NCBI RefSeq assembly: GCF_001573155.1
Contig: NZ_JRWG01000005.1
Span: 186,001-250,000, forward strand
DNA: 64,000 nucleotides
DNA from: Aequorivita aquimaris
GTDB lineage: Bacteria > Bacteroidota > Bacteroidia > Flavobacteriales > Flavobacteriaceae
Direction of reading: 5' to 3'
Both the position numbers and the translations under genes were made by a program. The notes beneath the pieces are model-generated. The model searched no databases. It was given only the letters and a program-made list of their open reading frames with translations, and was not told the DNA's origin. How positions within the stretch are numbered: the first letter of the stretch is position 1; every line of letters begins with the position of its first letter. Below, piece after piece: positions 36,184 to 45,142 of this stretch.

Positions 36184-37641
36184 TTAAAAGTCAAAAGTAT
36201 AAAACTTATCCCAGAAAAGTTGAGTCTCTGGAGCATCACCACCAATTGCAGAAGCAGCAGCTTCATAGTTTGTACCATTTAAGGTTTGCTCTACTACTGG
36301 ATATGTATAACGAGTTGGGAACCCTGACTGAGCATCAGTTGGTTCGGTTAAAATTGGATAATCCAAACGACGAACAGATAGATAACTAGCAAAAGTTCTA
36401 TTGTAAAGTCCTAAATATGCTTGTACACCAACCACTTGTTTCCAAGCAGGAGTAGAAGTACTAGTGGCAAGTGCACTAGCGTAATCTACTTCTGGTTTTG
36501 CCAAATATGAAGCTACATCAGGAGCTCCCCAATAATCAAAGGAAGCTGTAATAGCAGCAGCATAATGAGTAGCAGCGTCTCCACCTACAGAGTATCCTCT
36601 TGCGGCAGCTTCAGCCAATAAAAATCTAACTTCCACATAAGAAAGCAAAACTCCAGGAGCTGTAGGATCTACTAATGCATCTGCGACATGGGAATGGTCT
36701 GCATAGGCAGAGATTTCACCTATCTGGCCTCCAATATATTCACCATCAACATCGGTGAAATAAGATGGTCTTCTTGGGTCTTCCAAATCATTCATTATAT
36801 CAATTATTGTTACAGCAGCAACATAATCGTTACGTCCACTAAGAACTAAGTTGTCGTTCATAGGGTTATTGTTTGGAGCAGCAGCAGAATATTGGTAACT
36901 ACCATTGTCAGCATTGCTTGTAAATACACCACTAGAAAAAGCAGATTCAACCGTAGACTTTGACAAACCAGCATCTACATCTGAAAGCATAATACCCATT
37001 CTTAATTTCAAAGAGTTTGCAAACTTCTTCCATTGTGCAACATCACCACCATATATAAGGTCGGTTGACCCATCAAAGCTACCTACAGAAGTGTTCATAC
37101 TTCCAATAGCAGCATTCAAACGAGAAATCAAGTCTTTGTAGACAGTTAAACCATCGTCATATACAGGCAGAAGGTTATCAATATCCAATGCTTCAGAATA
37201 AGGAATATCTCCATAAGTTTCTACCAAATTACTAAATGCGTAAACATTTAATACCTCAATAATAGCCAATTTGTTAGGCTTAAGGTTATTGGTAAGATCA
37301 TTATCTGTTTCTGTAATAACTCTTGCAGATTCTTTAAGATCTTTTAAAACATCTCTATAAAGCTCTCTCCAATGGTTATCAGGAATAGCACGAGTTATTT
37401 GATCGTATTGACTCTCATCAGTATAAGTAGTCTCCTGCAATTGTTGCGTCCATAAACGTAAGTTGTTTAGGTTTACGTTAGGAGTAACAATTTGATCCGC
37501 AAGTTGCTTTTGGGCAGATGCGAACAAACTCTCACCACTAACCGTAGTAGGATCTTTTATATTTTGGTTCAGGTCCTCAAGGTTATCTGAACACGACACG
37601 GCAAATACAGCCGCAGTTAAAATTAAAATCAGTTTCTTCAT
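36184..37641 (-). CDS. SusD/RagB-family nutrient-binding outer-membrane lipoprotein
   Basis: A 485-aa surface lipoprotein (lipid Cys17 in AVSCSDN). The alpha-rich mature part resembles the SusD-like_2 branch, with NNLRLWTQQLQETTYTDES near the N-terminus and the LEDPRRPSYFTD and VEVRFLLAEAAARGY segments characteristic of SusD-type TPR folds. It caps the paired SusC transporter and captures glycans, peptides or other oligomers. The gene starts 11 bp after the susC stop and is followed by a strong terminator. No glycoside hydrolase, peptidase or regulator lies beside it, so its substrate cannot be guessed from context. Confidence 0.92.
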   Translation of the reverse strand: MKKLILILTAAVFAVSCSDNLEDLNQNIKDPTTVSGESLFASAQKQLADQIVTPNVNLNNLRLWTQQLQETTYTDESQYDQITRAIPDNHWRELYRDVLKDLKESARVITETDNDLTNNLKPNKLAIIEVLNVYAFSNLVETYGDIPYSEALDIDNLLPVYDDGLTVYKDLISRLNAAIGSMNTSVGSFDGSTDLIYGGDVAQWKKFANSLKLRMGIMLSDVDAGLSKSTVESAFSSGVFTSNADNGSYQYSAAAPNNNPMNDNLVLSGRNDYVAAVTIIDIMNDLEDPRRPSYFTDVDGEYIGGQIGEISAYADHSHVADALVDPTAPGVLLSYVEVRFLLAEAAARGYSVGGDAATHYAAAITASFDYWGAPDVASYLAKPEVDYASALATSTSTPAWKQVVGVQAYLGLYNRTFASYLSVRRLDYPILTEPTDAQSGFPTRYTYPVVEQTLNGTNYEAAASAIGGDAPETQLFWDKFYTFDF

Positions 37642-37652
37642 TTTTCTATGTA

Positions 37653-40600
37653 TTAAAATTGTGCTTTAATGTTAAACCCATAATCCTGGGTAGTTGGCAA
37701 TGAACCTGTAACATATCCTTGAAGGTTACCAGAACTCAAACCTGCTTCTGGATCTGCGTAAGGTAAATTCTTATCAATAATCCACAAGTTAGATCCAGTA
37801 ACACTAAAAGACAAACCAGTCATAAAAGTGTTATCAAGGAACTTTGAAGGTAAATTATAAGTAAGTGAAACCTGACGAAGTTTTATATAGCTTGCATCGT
37901 ATACAAACTCAGCAGCTGGAAGTGCGGCATAACCAAAGGCACTAAATCCATTAGCATCAGTTCTAGTTGTGTTTGTAGAACCATCAGGGTTTACACCCGG
38001 GTTGATAAATCCACCGCCTTCATCTAAAGGATTTCTAACTGGATTACCAAGATCGTTTATGTAAGCAGTATTTGCATAAATACCTGTTGCCTGACCATAG
38101 TATTGATCTAATGAGAATAGGCTACCACCTTCTTGTATATCAATAAGGAAGCTAAAAGAAAGATCCTTATAAGTCAAGGTATTCGAAATACCCATTAACC
38201 AATCTGGGTTTGTATCTCCAAGAACATTATTTGAAGTTGGAGTCTTAAGATATCTTCCGTTATCAGGATTTACAACTTTTTCACCATTTAAGTAAACATA
38301 GTCTTGACCGTAGATTACTCCGTAAGGCTCACCTTTTACAGCATTAATTGTAACACCTCCCTGAAAGCTACCTAACTGCAATGTTTCAATACCATCAGGT
38401 AACTCAACAACTTCGTTGTCATTTTGAGACCAGTTAACATTTAAGCCCCAGCTAAAATTATCAGTTTTAACAGGCATTGCATTTAAGGAAACCTCAATAC
38501 CAGTGTTTTCAATTTCACCAGCGTTCAATAATTTTCCTGTATAACCAGTAGCAGCAGAAATTGGCACTGTTACAATTTGGTCAATAGAGTTTGACTTGTA
38601 GTAAGCCACATCAAAACCTAAACGGTTATTTGCAAAACGCATTTCTAAACCTGCTTCGTAACTTTTTGTAGTTTCAGGCTTAAGGTTTGGATTGTTTGAT
38701 ACGTTTGGAATAGAAGTTCCTATATCATTATTAATGGTATAAGTATCAACCAATCTATCAAACGGAGCTCCGTTACCTACCTCAGCATAGTTCAAACGTA
38801 ATTTACCAAAAGAAATAGCATTTACATTCAGCAATTTGCTGAACACGAAACTTGTAGATACAGATGGGTAGTAGAATGCACTCTCATCTTCAGGCAATGT
38901 AGAGAAACGGTCTCTTCTGATGGTACCATCCAAGAATACAATGTTTCCAAAACCAAAAGATGCACTTGCATAAACACCATCAACTCCAATTTTTTCAGCT
39001 CTTTCAACTGGATTTGGAAGCGGTGATGCACTGTTCTGCAATGAATATAAACCTGGAACTACCAATCCACCGGCAGTAGATGAAGTAATGGAGTTAAACT
39101 CATTTCTACGAATGTTTGTACCTAAGATACCCGCAAAACTGATGCTCTCAGAAAAATCGGCATCAAAGTTGAACATTAAATCGTAGTTTGTTTCAGTAGC
39201 TGTAATATCTCTTCTCAAATATCCTGAATCCACATTACCACGCGCTACACCAAATGGAGTTGCCACAGAACCAACTGCTCTGCGCTCTTCTTGGTTTTCA
39301 TTATATGTATCTGTAGAAACTCTACCTGTTACATTTACCCATTCAGCCAGTTCATAATTTAACTCAAAATTACCGATAAAACGGCTTCTTCCATCATTCT
39401 GATAGTTTTCGTATCGAGTCCAATATGGGTTATCCCAATATATTGGAGGTGAACCAGCTTCAGAAGTATCTGGATTCCAACTTACGTTTCTACGGGTTGC
39501 AAAATAAATATCTCTTTGCTGTTTAATATCTGTACTTACTGCCCACCATTGTTTAAAGTTACCAACAACGTTGTCATTATAACCGGTAGAGTTACGACCC
39601 AATGCGTCAGTTTTAATATAGTTGGCAAATCCACTAGCTGTCAATTTTTCAGAAACATCATATGTTCCACTAAAGATAAAGTTGTGTCTATCTAAAGTAC
39701 TATTTGGCAATAATCCAGATTGATCTAGTTTAGTATACGACAAACGGTATGAACCATTTTCAAGACCATTTGAAATAGAAATGGAGTTTGTTAATGTTAT
39801 AGGAGTTTCAAAAAATGTTAATGGTCCATTCTCAGCAGCTATGTACGGAGATTTTTTTAAGTAATTTGGCGATGAAGGATCAAATGAATCCCACTGATAG
39901 ATAAATAAGTTAGGGTCAAATGCAGGACCATAAGACGCATCATCATGGTAGTTTTCTACTTGATCATCTATACCGTCTCCATTAATATCCTCAAATGTAA
40001 AGTAATCACCGTAACCAGGACCGTATTGAGTTTGATATTCAGCAAAGGTGCTCTTATCAACAAAACCAACAGTAGCATTAGAGTTAATAGTTACTCCTAA
40101 GCCTTTTGATTTTTTACCTTTTTTGGTAGTAATGATAATTACACCATTAGCAGCACGTGAACCGTAAAGTGCAGATGCAGCAGCACCTTTAAGCACGTTA
40201 ATAGACTCAATATCGTCCGGGTTAATATCCGAAGCAGCATTACCATAATCGTAGTAATTACCCCTTGCCTGAGTTTGCGCAGCGTCGTTGGTATTTCTGT
40301 TACTAATTGGCACACCATCAACCACAAACAATGCTTGGTTATCACCAGTTAAAGAGGTGTTACCTCTAATAACTACGTTGGTAGAACCACCAAGGTTGTT
40401 GTTTCTTCTAATTTGAAGACCGGAAACTTTTCCTGAAAGTGCATTTGTAAAGTTGTTACCCTTTACAGTAGAGATATCTTCTCCTTCTACTTGCTGTGTT
40501 GAGTAACCCAATGATTGTTTTTCACGAGAAACACCAAGTGCAGTTACAACCACCTCGTCCAAAACTGAACCAGCCTGCATTGTAACATCTATTTTATTTG

Positions 40601-40862
40601 AAGCCCCAACAGCAATCTCTTGGGTCTCAAAACCTACATAACTATAAACAAGCGTTTGTCCCACCGCAGCCTCAATGGTATAATTACCATCAAAGTCCGA
40701 CTGCGTTCCGGTACTTGTACCCTTTATAATTATGTTAACTCCTGGAAGCGGCAGACCCGTGTCATCGGTCACCATTCCGGAAATTGTTTTTTCCTGTGCA
40801 AAAGCGAGCTGCACAACCAACACTAATAATAGTGTTAAAATTCCACTAAACTTTGTTTTCAT
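37653..40862 (-). CDS. SusC/RagA-family TonB-linked outer-membrane transporter
   Basis: A 1069-aa TonB-dependent transporter. In order: signal peptide (1-22, LAFAQ), carboxypeptidase-D-like N-terminal module (about 27-105, ISGMVTDDTGLPLPGVNIIIKG), plug domain starting at the VLDEVVVTALGV TonB-box-like stretch (near 108), the SusC signature region GSRAANGVIIITTKKGK, and a 22-strand barrel ending GFNIKAQF. It imports the ligand delivered by SusD using TonB energy. The start is ATG at 40862; an upstream non-ATG start at 40886 would only add eight residues before the signal peptide. A GCACT/AGTGC inverted repeat lies just upstream (40883-40897). Confidence 0.93.
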   Translation of the reverse strand: MKTKFSGILTLLLVLVVQLAFAQEKTISGMVTDDTGLPLPGVNIIIKGTSTGTQSDFDGNYTIEAAVGQTLVYSYVGFETQEIAVGASNKIDVTMQAGSVLDEVVVTALGVSREKQSLGYSTQQVEGEDISTVKGNNFTNALSGKVSGLQIRRNNNLGGSTNVVIRGNTSLTGDNQALFVVDGVPISNRNTNDAAQTQARGNYYDYGNAASDINPDDIESINVLKGAAASALYGSRAANGVIIITTKKGKKSKGLGVTINSNATVGFVDKSTFAEYQTQYGPGYGDYFTFEDINGDGIDDQVENYHDDASYGPAFDPNLFIYQWDSFDPSSPNYLKKSPYIAAENGPLTFFETPITLTNSISISNGLENGSYRLSYTKLDQSGLLPNSTLDRHNFIFSGTYDVSEKLTASGFANYIKTDALGRNSTGYNDNVVGNFKQWWAVSTDIKQQRDIYFATRRNVSWNPDTSEAGSPPIYWDNPYWTRYENYQNDGRSRFIGNFELNYELAEWVNVTGRVSTDTYNENQEERRAVGSVATPFGVARGNVDSGYLRRDITATETNYDLMFNFDADFSESISFAGILGTNIRRNEFNSITSSTAGGLVVPGLYSLQNSASPLPNPVERAEKIGVDGVYASASFGFGNIVFLDGTIRRDRFSTLPEDESAFYYPSVSTSFVFSKLLNVNAISFGKLRLNYAEVGNGAPFDRLVDTYTINNDIGTSIPNVSNNPNLKPETTKSYEAGLEMRFANNRLGFDVAYYKSNSIDQIVTVPISAATGYTGKLLNAGEIENTGIEVSLNAMPVKTDNFSWGLNVNWSQNDNEVVELPDGIETLQLGSFQGGVTINAVKGEPYGVIYGQDYVYLNGEKVVNPDNGRYLKTPTSNNVLGDTNPDWLMGISNTLTYKDLSFSFLIDIQEGGSLFSLDQYYGQATGIYANTAYINDLGNPVRNPLDEGGGFINPGVNPDGSTNTTRTDANGFSAFGYAALPAAEFVYDASYIKLRQVSLTYNLPSKFLDNTFMTGLSFSVTGSNLWIIDKNLPYADPEAGLSSGNLQGYVTGSLPTTQDYGFNIKAQF

Positions 40863-41247
40863 TTTTTTGTTTGTTTGAATTAGCACTCCAAAAGTGCCAA
40901 TAAAATCTTACAATTCCAACTTTTATAGGAAGTAGATTATGAAAATTTTATCAAAAAGTTATTTTAAAAACACTCTCACAACTTAATTTTTAACATAAAA
41001 TTTTGCAAAGCGTTGATTTTCTTACGTTTTCGGAAGACTTCAAAAAAAGTGAATTTAAAAAAAGTGTTTGAAAATATTTTAAAATATTTTCAAACACTTT
41101 ATGAACAATTGCCCCAATAATGCAAACTAAGGAGATTTACGGCATTTTAACACAATCTTTAAAATTGTAAAAATATTGTTAAACTAACATTTCAATTTAT
41201 ACTCAAAAAGATAGTGAATTTTCTATGGAAATCACAGATAAAAAAGA
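40863..41247. other. 385-bp intergenic region between susC and the gene at 41248
   Basis: It contains the presumed susC promoter and leader, which I cannot fix with confidence (a near-match CACTTTTG on the minus strand overlaps the GCACT/AGTGC repeat at 40883-40897), and a 40-bp perfect palindrome at 41061-41100. The remainder is AT-rich with homopolymer A/T runs and holds no ORF I would support. Confidence 0.5.
41061..41100. repeat. 40-bp perfect palindrome
   Basis: The left arm AAAGTGTTTGAAAATATTTT is followed without any spacer by its exact reverse complement. On the minus strand the hairpin is followed by a T-run, so it can be the terminator of the gene at 41248, but the arm length and zero-base centre are unusual. 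Confidence 0.8.
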
Positions 41248-41781
41248 TTACTTACCAGCGCTTTCTCCTTTAAATTGTTGCGAATTATTCTTAAACAAAA
41301 CATTAAACGTAGTTAAGCTACCATAGCACCGTGTTATGTATTGCTGCAAATCTATTTTATCCTGTTCTGCCAATTCTTTACTAGAATTGATTTTTTGTTC
41401 CATAACCCGCAATCTATCGCGGAGCATCACTATTTTGTGAAAAAAAGTATCGATAGGAATTTCCTTTGAAGCCAAATTTGAATCTGCTGGCTTTAAAACC
41501 ATAGTCCCGCCTTTCCATTTATCGGCTATGGGTACAATTTCACTGAATCCATTCCATTTTTTTAAAATATCACGCAGGCTTTTTTCTACTTCGTAAAAAC
41601 TTACGGTGTCAACCTCGTCCTCGGCGGCATCAATGATCTCAAAATCTTCGTCTGTGGAGATTGTTTCAAGGCCGTTTTCAATAAAGGTTACCCAATACAT
41701 TTTTGCAGTAACGTTTGTTACAACCCCTTTACCGTATTTTGGATGGTTAATTCTGGAACCTATTCCTAAAATCTGTTTCAT
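41248..41781 (-). CDS. Hypothetical protein with N-terminal Tudor/SH3-like module
   Basis: A 177-aa cytoplasmic protein. The first 50 residues (IGSRINHPKYGKGVVTNVTAKMYWVTF...ETIS) look like a small SH3/Tudor-type barrel of the kind found at the UvrD/PcrA C-terminus and in CarD-like proteins, where HPKFGxGxV motifs bind RNA polymerase. After that comes a helical region, with a coiled-coil-like segment about 125-160 (LRDRLRVMEQKINSSKELAEQDK). The combination suggests an RNA polymerase or nucleic-acid accessory protein, but this is inference; I do not recognise a named family. Downstream is the 40-bp palindrome that may terminate it. Confidence 0.65.
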   Translation of the reverse strand: MKQILGIGSRINHPKYGKGVVTNVTAKMYWVTFIENGLETISTDEDFEIIDAAEDEVDTVSFYEVEKSLRDILKKWNGFSEIVPIADKWKGGTMVLKPADSNLASKEIPIDTFFHKIVMLRDRLRVMEQKINSSKELAEQDKIDLQQYITRCYGSLTTFNVLFKNNSQQFKGESAGK

Positions 41782-41856
41782 TCTTTATAATTTTAGCCAG
41801 TAAAAATAATTAAAATGATTTTATCCTTAGTCCACAAAAGCTGTATTTCATAAAAA

Positions 41857-41886
41857 AACCATCCAGATTTAAAAATCGGGATGGTT
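41857..41886 (-). terminator. Terminator of the 34-aa microprotein gene
   Basis: On the minus strand: AACCATCC / GGATGGTT outer stem, one mismatch, inner stem GATTT / AAATC, followed by a run of seven T. It lies 29 bp downstream of the microprotein stop. Confidence 0.85.
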
Positions 41887-41914
41887 CTTTGGGTCTAATA
41901 TGACCGGCCATAAA

Positions 41915-42019
41915 CTACTTCTTCTTTGGAGCAGCTTGTGGAGCCTTTTTGTTATCCTGCTTTTTGGCCTGTGGACCTTTTGCGGGTTGCGGCTTTTTGT
42001 TTTGCTGTTGTTGTGGCAT
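41915..42019 (-). CDS. 34-aa Lys/Gln/Pro/Ala-rich basic microprotein
   Basis: A short open frame from ATG (42017-42019) to TAG (41915-41917) encodes 34 residues: a Q-rich start MPQQQQNKKP, then PAKGPQAKK, QDNKKAP and a PKKK end. About ten residues are Lys and there is no acidic residue except one Asp, so it is strongly basic and likely disordered; there is no signal peptide or cysteine. It has a dedicated terminator (41857-41886) and a near-match -7 element TACCTTTA about 30 bp upstream on the minus strand. The combination of promoter-like element, ORF and terminator is the support for a real gene. Function unknown; nucleic acid or ribosome binding is one guess. Confidence 0.6.
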   Translation of the reverse strand: MPQQQQNKKPQPAKGPQAKKQDNKKAPQAAPKKK

Positions 42020-42107
42020 AACAATTACTTTTTTTGAATTAACTATATAAAGGTAAAAGGAGCCACTGTTAAATTATTCTCTTCTTAGCTAAACTTTAAC
42101 AGCCTGT

Positions 42108-42428
42108 TTAAGCTAAGTAATTACGACACTCTTCGGCACATTTTCTACAGGCTTCTGCACAATCTTGGCAATGTTTTGCTTCGTGCTTTGAACATTCATC
42201 TGCGCAGGTGTCGCATATTTTTGCGCAGTATCGCACAAGATCGTCAACATCGTTAAAGTTCATTGCCAGCAACTGGTTGAGCGTACTACAAACTTCCGCA
42301 CAGACTCTGTCCGTTCGGATGCAGTTTACCATCATTTTTACATTTTCTTCGTCCAAACATGCATCTGCGCAATAATTGCAATGGTTAATGCAATTGCCCA
42401 AAGCGTGAATTAATTTTTCATTTTTCAT
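42108..42428 (-). CDS. Cysteine-rich four-helix-bundle copper-binding protein (DUF326/Csp-like)
   Basis: A 106-aa protein with 16 cysteines arranged in helical CxxxC and CxxC patterns (NCINHCNYCADAC, VCAEVC, YCAKICDTCADEC, HCQDCAEACRKCAEEC). This matches the Csp/DUF326 four-helix bundle family, in which inward-facing cysteines store many Cu(I) ions. No signal peptide, so it is the cytosolic form. It is the last gene of the copper cluster. Family knowledge gives the copper storage role; the context of CopA, multicopper oxidase and HMA proteins agrees with it. Confidence 0.9.
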   Translation of the reverse strand: MKNEKLIHALGNCINHCNYCADACLDEENVKMMVNCIRTDRVCAEVCSTLNQLLAMNFNDVDDLVRYCAKICDTCADECSKHEAKHCQDCAEACRKCAEECRNYLA

Positions 42429-42508
42429 AATTTGAATTTTTTTATAAAATCAAATTACCAAAATCAATGCTTACTCACTATTAAGAAAATTATAAAATCC
42501 TGCTAAAA

Positions 42509-42874
42509 TTACTCTGCGCCTTGCTTATGATCGTCAATAACTTGCTGGTCGCGATATCTGCAGCAAGGATCTATTTTTTCATAAACCTCATCTTTCGCCT
42601 TTATATCTTGGGTATCGTGCCCGGTATCAGCAATACTTTGTTGAATTTTTGTCAAATCGGTTTTCCCTTCGTTATAAATCAAGTCCAGTTGATGTGTTTC
42701 CACATTCCAAATTGCCGATTTCACACCTTTGGCCTGAATAGATGCCTTTTCAATGCGTTCCTTACACATGCCGCAAACACCGTCCACTTCAATCGTAGCT
42801 TTGGCATTTTTGTTTTGGGCGAAACCAGTTGCTCCAATAAAGAGAATTCCTAAAATTAAAATTACATTTTTCAT
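42509..42874 (-). CDS. Exported heavy-metal-associated (HMA) domain protein
   Basis: A 121-aa protein with a signal peptide (1-19, GFAQ) and one HMA ferredoxin-like domain (about 25-95). The metal site is GVCGMCKERIE (Cys34, Cys37), a variant of the usual GMTCxxC loop with Cys-Gly-Met-Cys. A second cysteine pair, DPCCRYRDQQ, lies in the C-terminal tail. It is therefore a periplasmic copper chaperone candidate. It follows the TonB-dependent receptor after 30 bp in the copper operon and precedes the Csp-like gene. Confidence 0.85.
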   Translation of the reverse strand: MKNVILILGILFIGATGFAQNKNAKATIEVDGVCGMCKERIEKASIQAKGVKSAIWNVETHQLDLIYNEGKTDLTKIQQSIADTGHDTQDIKAKDEVYEKIDPCCRYRDQQVIDDHKQGAE

Positions 42875-42904
42875 ACATTACATTTTTAAAGTTGATTATT
42901 AGAA

Positions 42905-45139
42905 TTAATTAAGTCGATATCTTAAACCTGCATAATACGAGCTTCCAAAAATGGGGCCGTAAACATAGGTAGTGTCAAAAGTTGTTCCAAACGGGCTGTC
43001 ACTGCCCACAATTGGATTTTCCTGCGTAACATTCGTTATGTTTTCACCGCCTACGTAAATTTCAAAATTAGTTGAAAAAACTTTAGTAATCTGCGCATTC
43101 AAGGTGGAAACCGAAGGTGAAAATTCTGAAAGTCCAATGGTATTCAAATAGCTTTCGGTGGAAGCAAACCGTTGCTCGCCCAAATAGTTGAACGTAGCAT
43201 CAAACTTCCAATTGCCGCCATTTGCCCCTTGCCCGGTTTCATACGAAGCGTTCGCAAAAAAACGATGGTTTGGCGTCAATGGCGTTTGCTTTTTACCGCT
43301 TAAATAAGTTGTTTCCACGTCGTAATATTTATAGGCCAATCGCATGTCAAAATGGGTAAAGGGATTATAATTGAATTCTACTTGAAAATTATTCGAAAAA
43401 CTTTCACCTTCCAAATTATAAAAATTAATTTCATTCGGGTTTTCCCAATCCACAACAATTTGGTTTACAAAATCAGTCCTGTAAAAATCAAAAGTAATAT
43501 CCGCCTTTCTGCTAAAAAGATTGAAACCCTGTAAATATGAAAATCCATAATTCCAAGCTATCTCTGGGTCCAGCCCGTAAATTTTCCCACCGTTGCCCAA
43601 AATATTCAAGCTGCGCGATGTGGCAAAAAGACTTTGGTTTTCAGTGAAAATATTTGCGCTTCGCTTTCCTCTGCCCGCAGAAACTCTAAAAGCCGATTTA
43701 TCCCAAGGTGTGTAACGCAAATGGAACCGCGGCGTTAGGAAAGTTCCCAATCTGTTGTGCACATCAGCGCGAATTCCCGCAGAAAAATTAAGATCGCCCA
43801 AATTGTCGAAATTGTATTCAAAAAACGCCCCAACGGAATTTTCAACCCTGCTGAAATTTTCGGTCAAAACCAATTCGTCATACCCATCATAAGTAGCGCT
43901 CAGCCCGGTTTTAATTTTATGGCGCGAATCGCTGATTATGGAATTGTAAAGCAAATTGGCGTACAAACTGTTGTGCTGAATATTGTAATCACTCAACCCA
44001 AAATAAGATTCTTGGTCGTGGTGGCTATATGCTATTTGCAAGCCACCAGTGCGCCAAGGAATATCAGGATTTACATACCCAAACTTTCCAGATACATCAA
44101 ACCGCTGGGTTTTTATTTCACTTCCCCAAGCGTTGGTGGTTCCACGGTCTTTATCTGGGTTAAAGGACGTTTGGCCTGTCTGTTTTTCATCATTCAAATA
44201 CCTAAAATTGAAAAAACCAACATAACCGTTTTCGGTATCGGTGTATTGCCAACGGTTCATCACATTTACTTGCTGCATCAAGGGTGCATCGAGAAAAGAA
44301 TCATCATTTTTATCAAACTCCGTTTCACGCAAATTTCCGTGAATATACAGCCCTGTGCTCCAACGGTCAGTAATTTTTGTGTTGAGATGTGTATTCAGCT
44401 CAAAACGGCCATTCCCTGCGCCATAAGCGTTAACAAAAAGTTTATCGTCTGTGGTAGGTTTTTGCAATTCGGCATTTATTTGCCCTGCAATGCTTTCATA
44501 ACCATTTGTAACACTACCTGCGCCTTTGGTTATTTGGATGCTTTCCACCCAGGTTCCCGGAATAAAACTCAGTCCATAAGCCTGCGAAGCCCCGCGAATG
44601 CTTGGAACGTTTTCAGTGGTTATCAAAATATACGGACTGGTAAGCCCAAGCATTTTAATTTGTCGCGTTCCCGAAATGGCATCGGCAAAGTTCACATCAA
44701 TGGAAGGATTTGTTTCAAAACTTTCCGCCAAATTACAGCAAGCAGCCTTCAAAAGTTCGGCGCTGCTTACGTTCAAAACATTTGTAGCTTGAATGAAAGA
44801 ACGTGAAGTAGCTTTCTGTCGCGCCGTAACCGTAACCTCGTCAAGATTGGCTGTGGACTTTAACGAATGTGTAATTCGCTTCGGAGAATTTATTGAAATA
44901 GTATCGGTTTTATAACCCACAAAACTGATGACCAATTTCTTGTATTCGGGTTTATAATCCAATTCAAAATTACCGTCAAAATCGGTAACCGTTCCCACTT
45001 GGGTATTCAGCCAATACACGTTTGCGCCCCCAAGCGGAACTTCTTTGTTATCAACATTTTCAGTGATAGTCCCTGTTACTTTTTCCTGTGAAAAAATGCA
45101 AAGTGGAAGTATAAAAAATAAGTATAATAGATTTTTCAT
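42905..45139 (-). CDS. TonB-dependent receptor in the copper cluster
   Basis: A 744-aa outer-membrane receptor: signal peptide (1-18), carboxypeptidase-D-like module (about 21-95, VTGTITENVDNKEVPLGGANVYW), plug (about 100-220, containing DEVTVTARQK and SVTNGYESIAGQINAEL), and barrel to GLRYRLN. A CC pair sits in the plug (LLKAACCNLAESFETNPS, near 133), uncommon in such plugs. It starts 3 bp after the copA stop and belongs to the copper operon, so uptake of copper or a copper-chelate is the likely role; the ligand is not proven. Confidence 0.88.
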   Translation of the reverse strand: MKNLLYLFFILPLCIFSQEKVTGTITENVDNKEVPLGGANVYWLNTQVGTVTDFDGNFELDYKPEYKKLVISFVGYKTDTISINSPKRITHSLKSTANLDEVTVTARQKATSRSFIQATNVLNVSSAELLKAACCNLAESFETNPSIDVNFADAISGTRQIKMLGLTSPYILITTENVPSIRGASQAYGLSFIPGTWVESIQITKGAGSVTNGYESIAGQINAELQKPTTDDKLFVNAYGAGNGRFELNTHLNTKITDRWSTGLYIHGNLRETEFDKNDDSFLDAPLMQQVNVMNRWQYTDTENGYVGFFNFRYLNDEKQTGQTSFNPDKDRGTTNAWGSEIKTQRFDVSGKFGYVNPDIPWRTGGLQIAYSHHDQESYFGLSDYNIQHNSLYANLLYNSIISDSRHKIKTGLSATYDGYDELVLTENFSRVENSVGAFFEYNFDNLGDLNFSAGIRADVHNRLGTFLTPRFHLRYTPWDKSAFRVSAGRGKRSANIFTENQSLFATSRSLNILGNGGKIYGLDPEIAWNYGFSYLQGFNLFSRKADITFDFYRTDFVNQIVVDWENPNEINFYNLEGESFSNNFQVEFNYNPFTHFDMRLAYKYYDVETTYLSGKKQTPLTPNHRFFANASYETGQGANGGNWKFDATFNYLGEQRFASTESYLNTIGLSEFSPSVSTLNAQITKVFSTNFEIYVGGENITNVTQENPIVGSDSPFGTTFDTTYVYGPIFGSSYYAGLRYRLN

Positions 45140-45142
45140 TGT

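Noticed and set aside
43757-44806. 349-codon plus-strand ORF
   Set aside because: It lies wholly antisense to the TonB-dependent receptor, has no family motifs, and the opposite strand has a clear signal peptide, plug and barrel.
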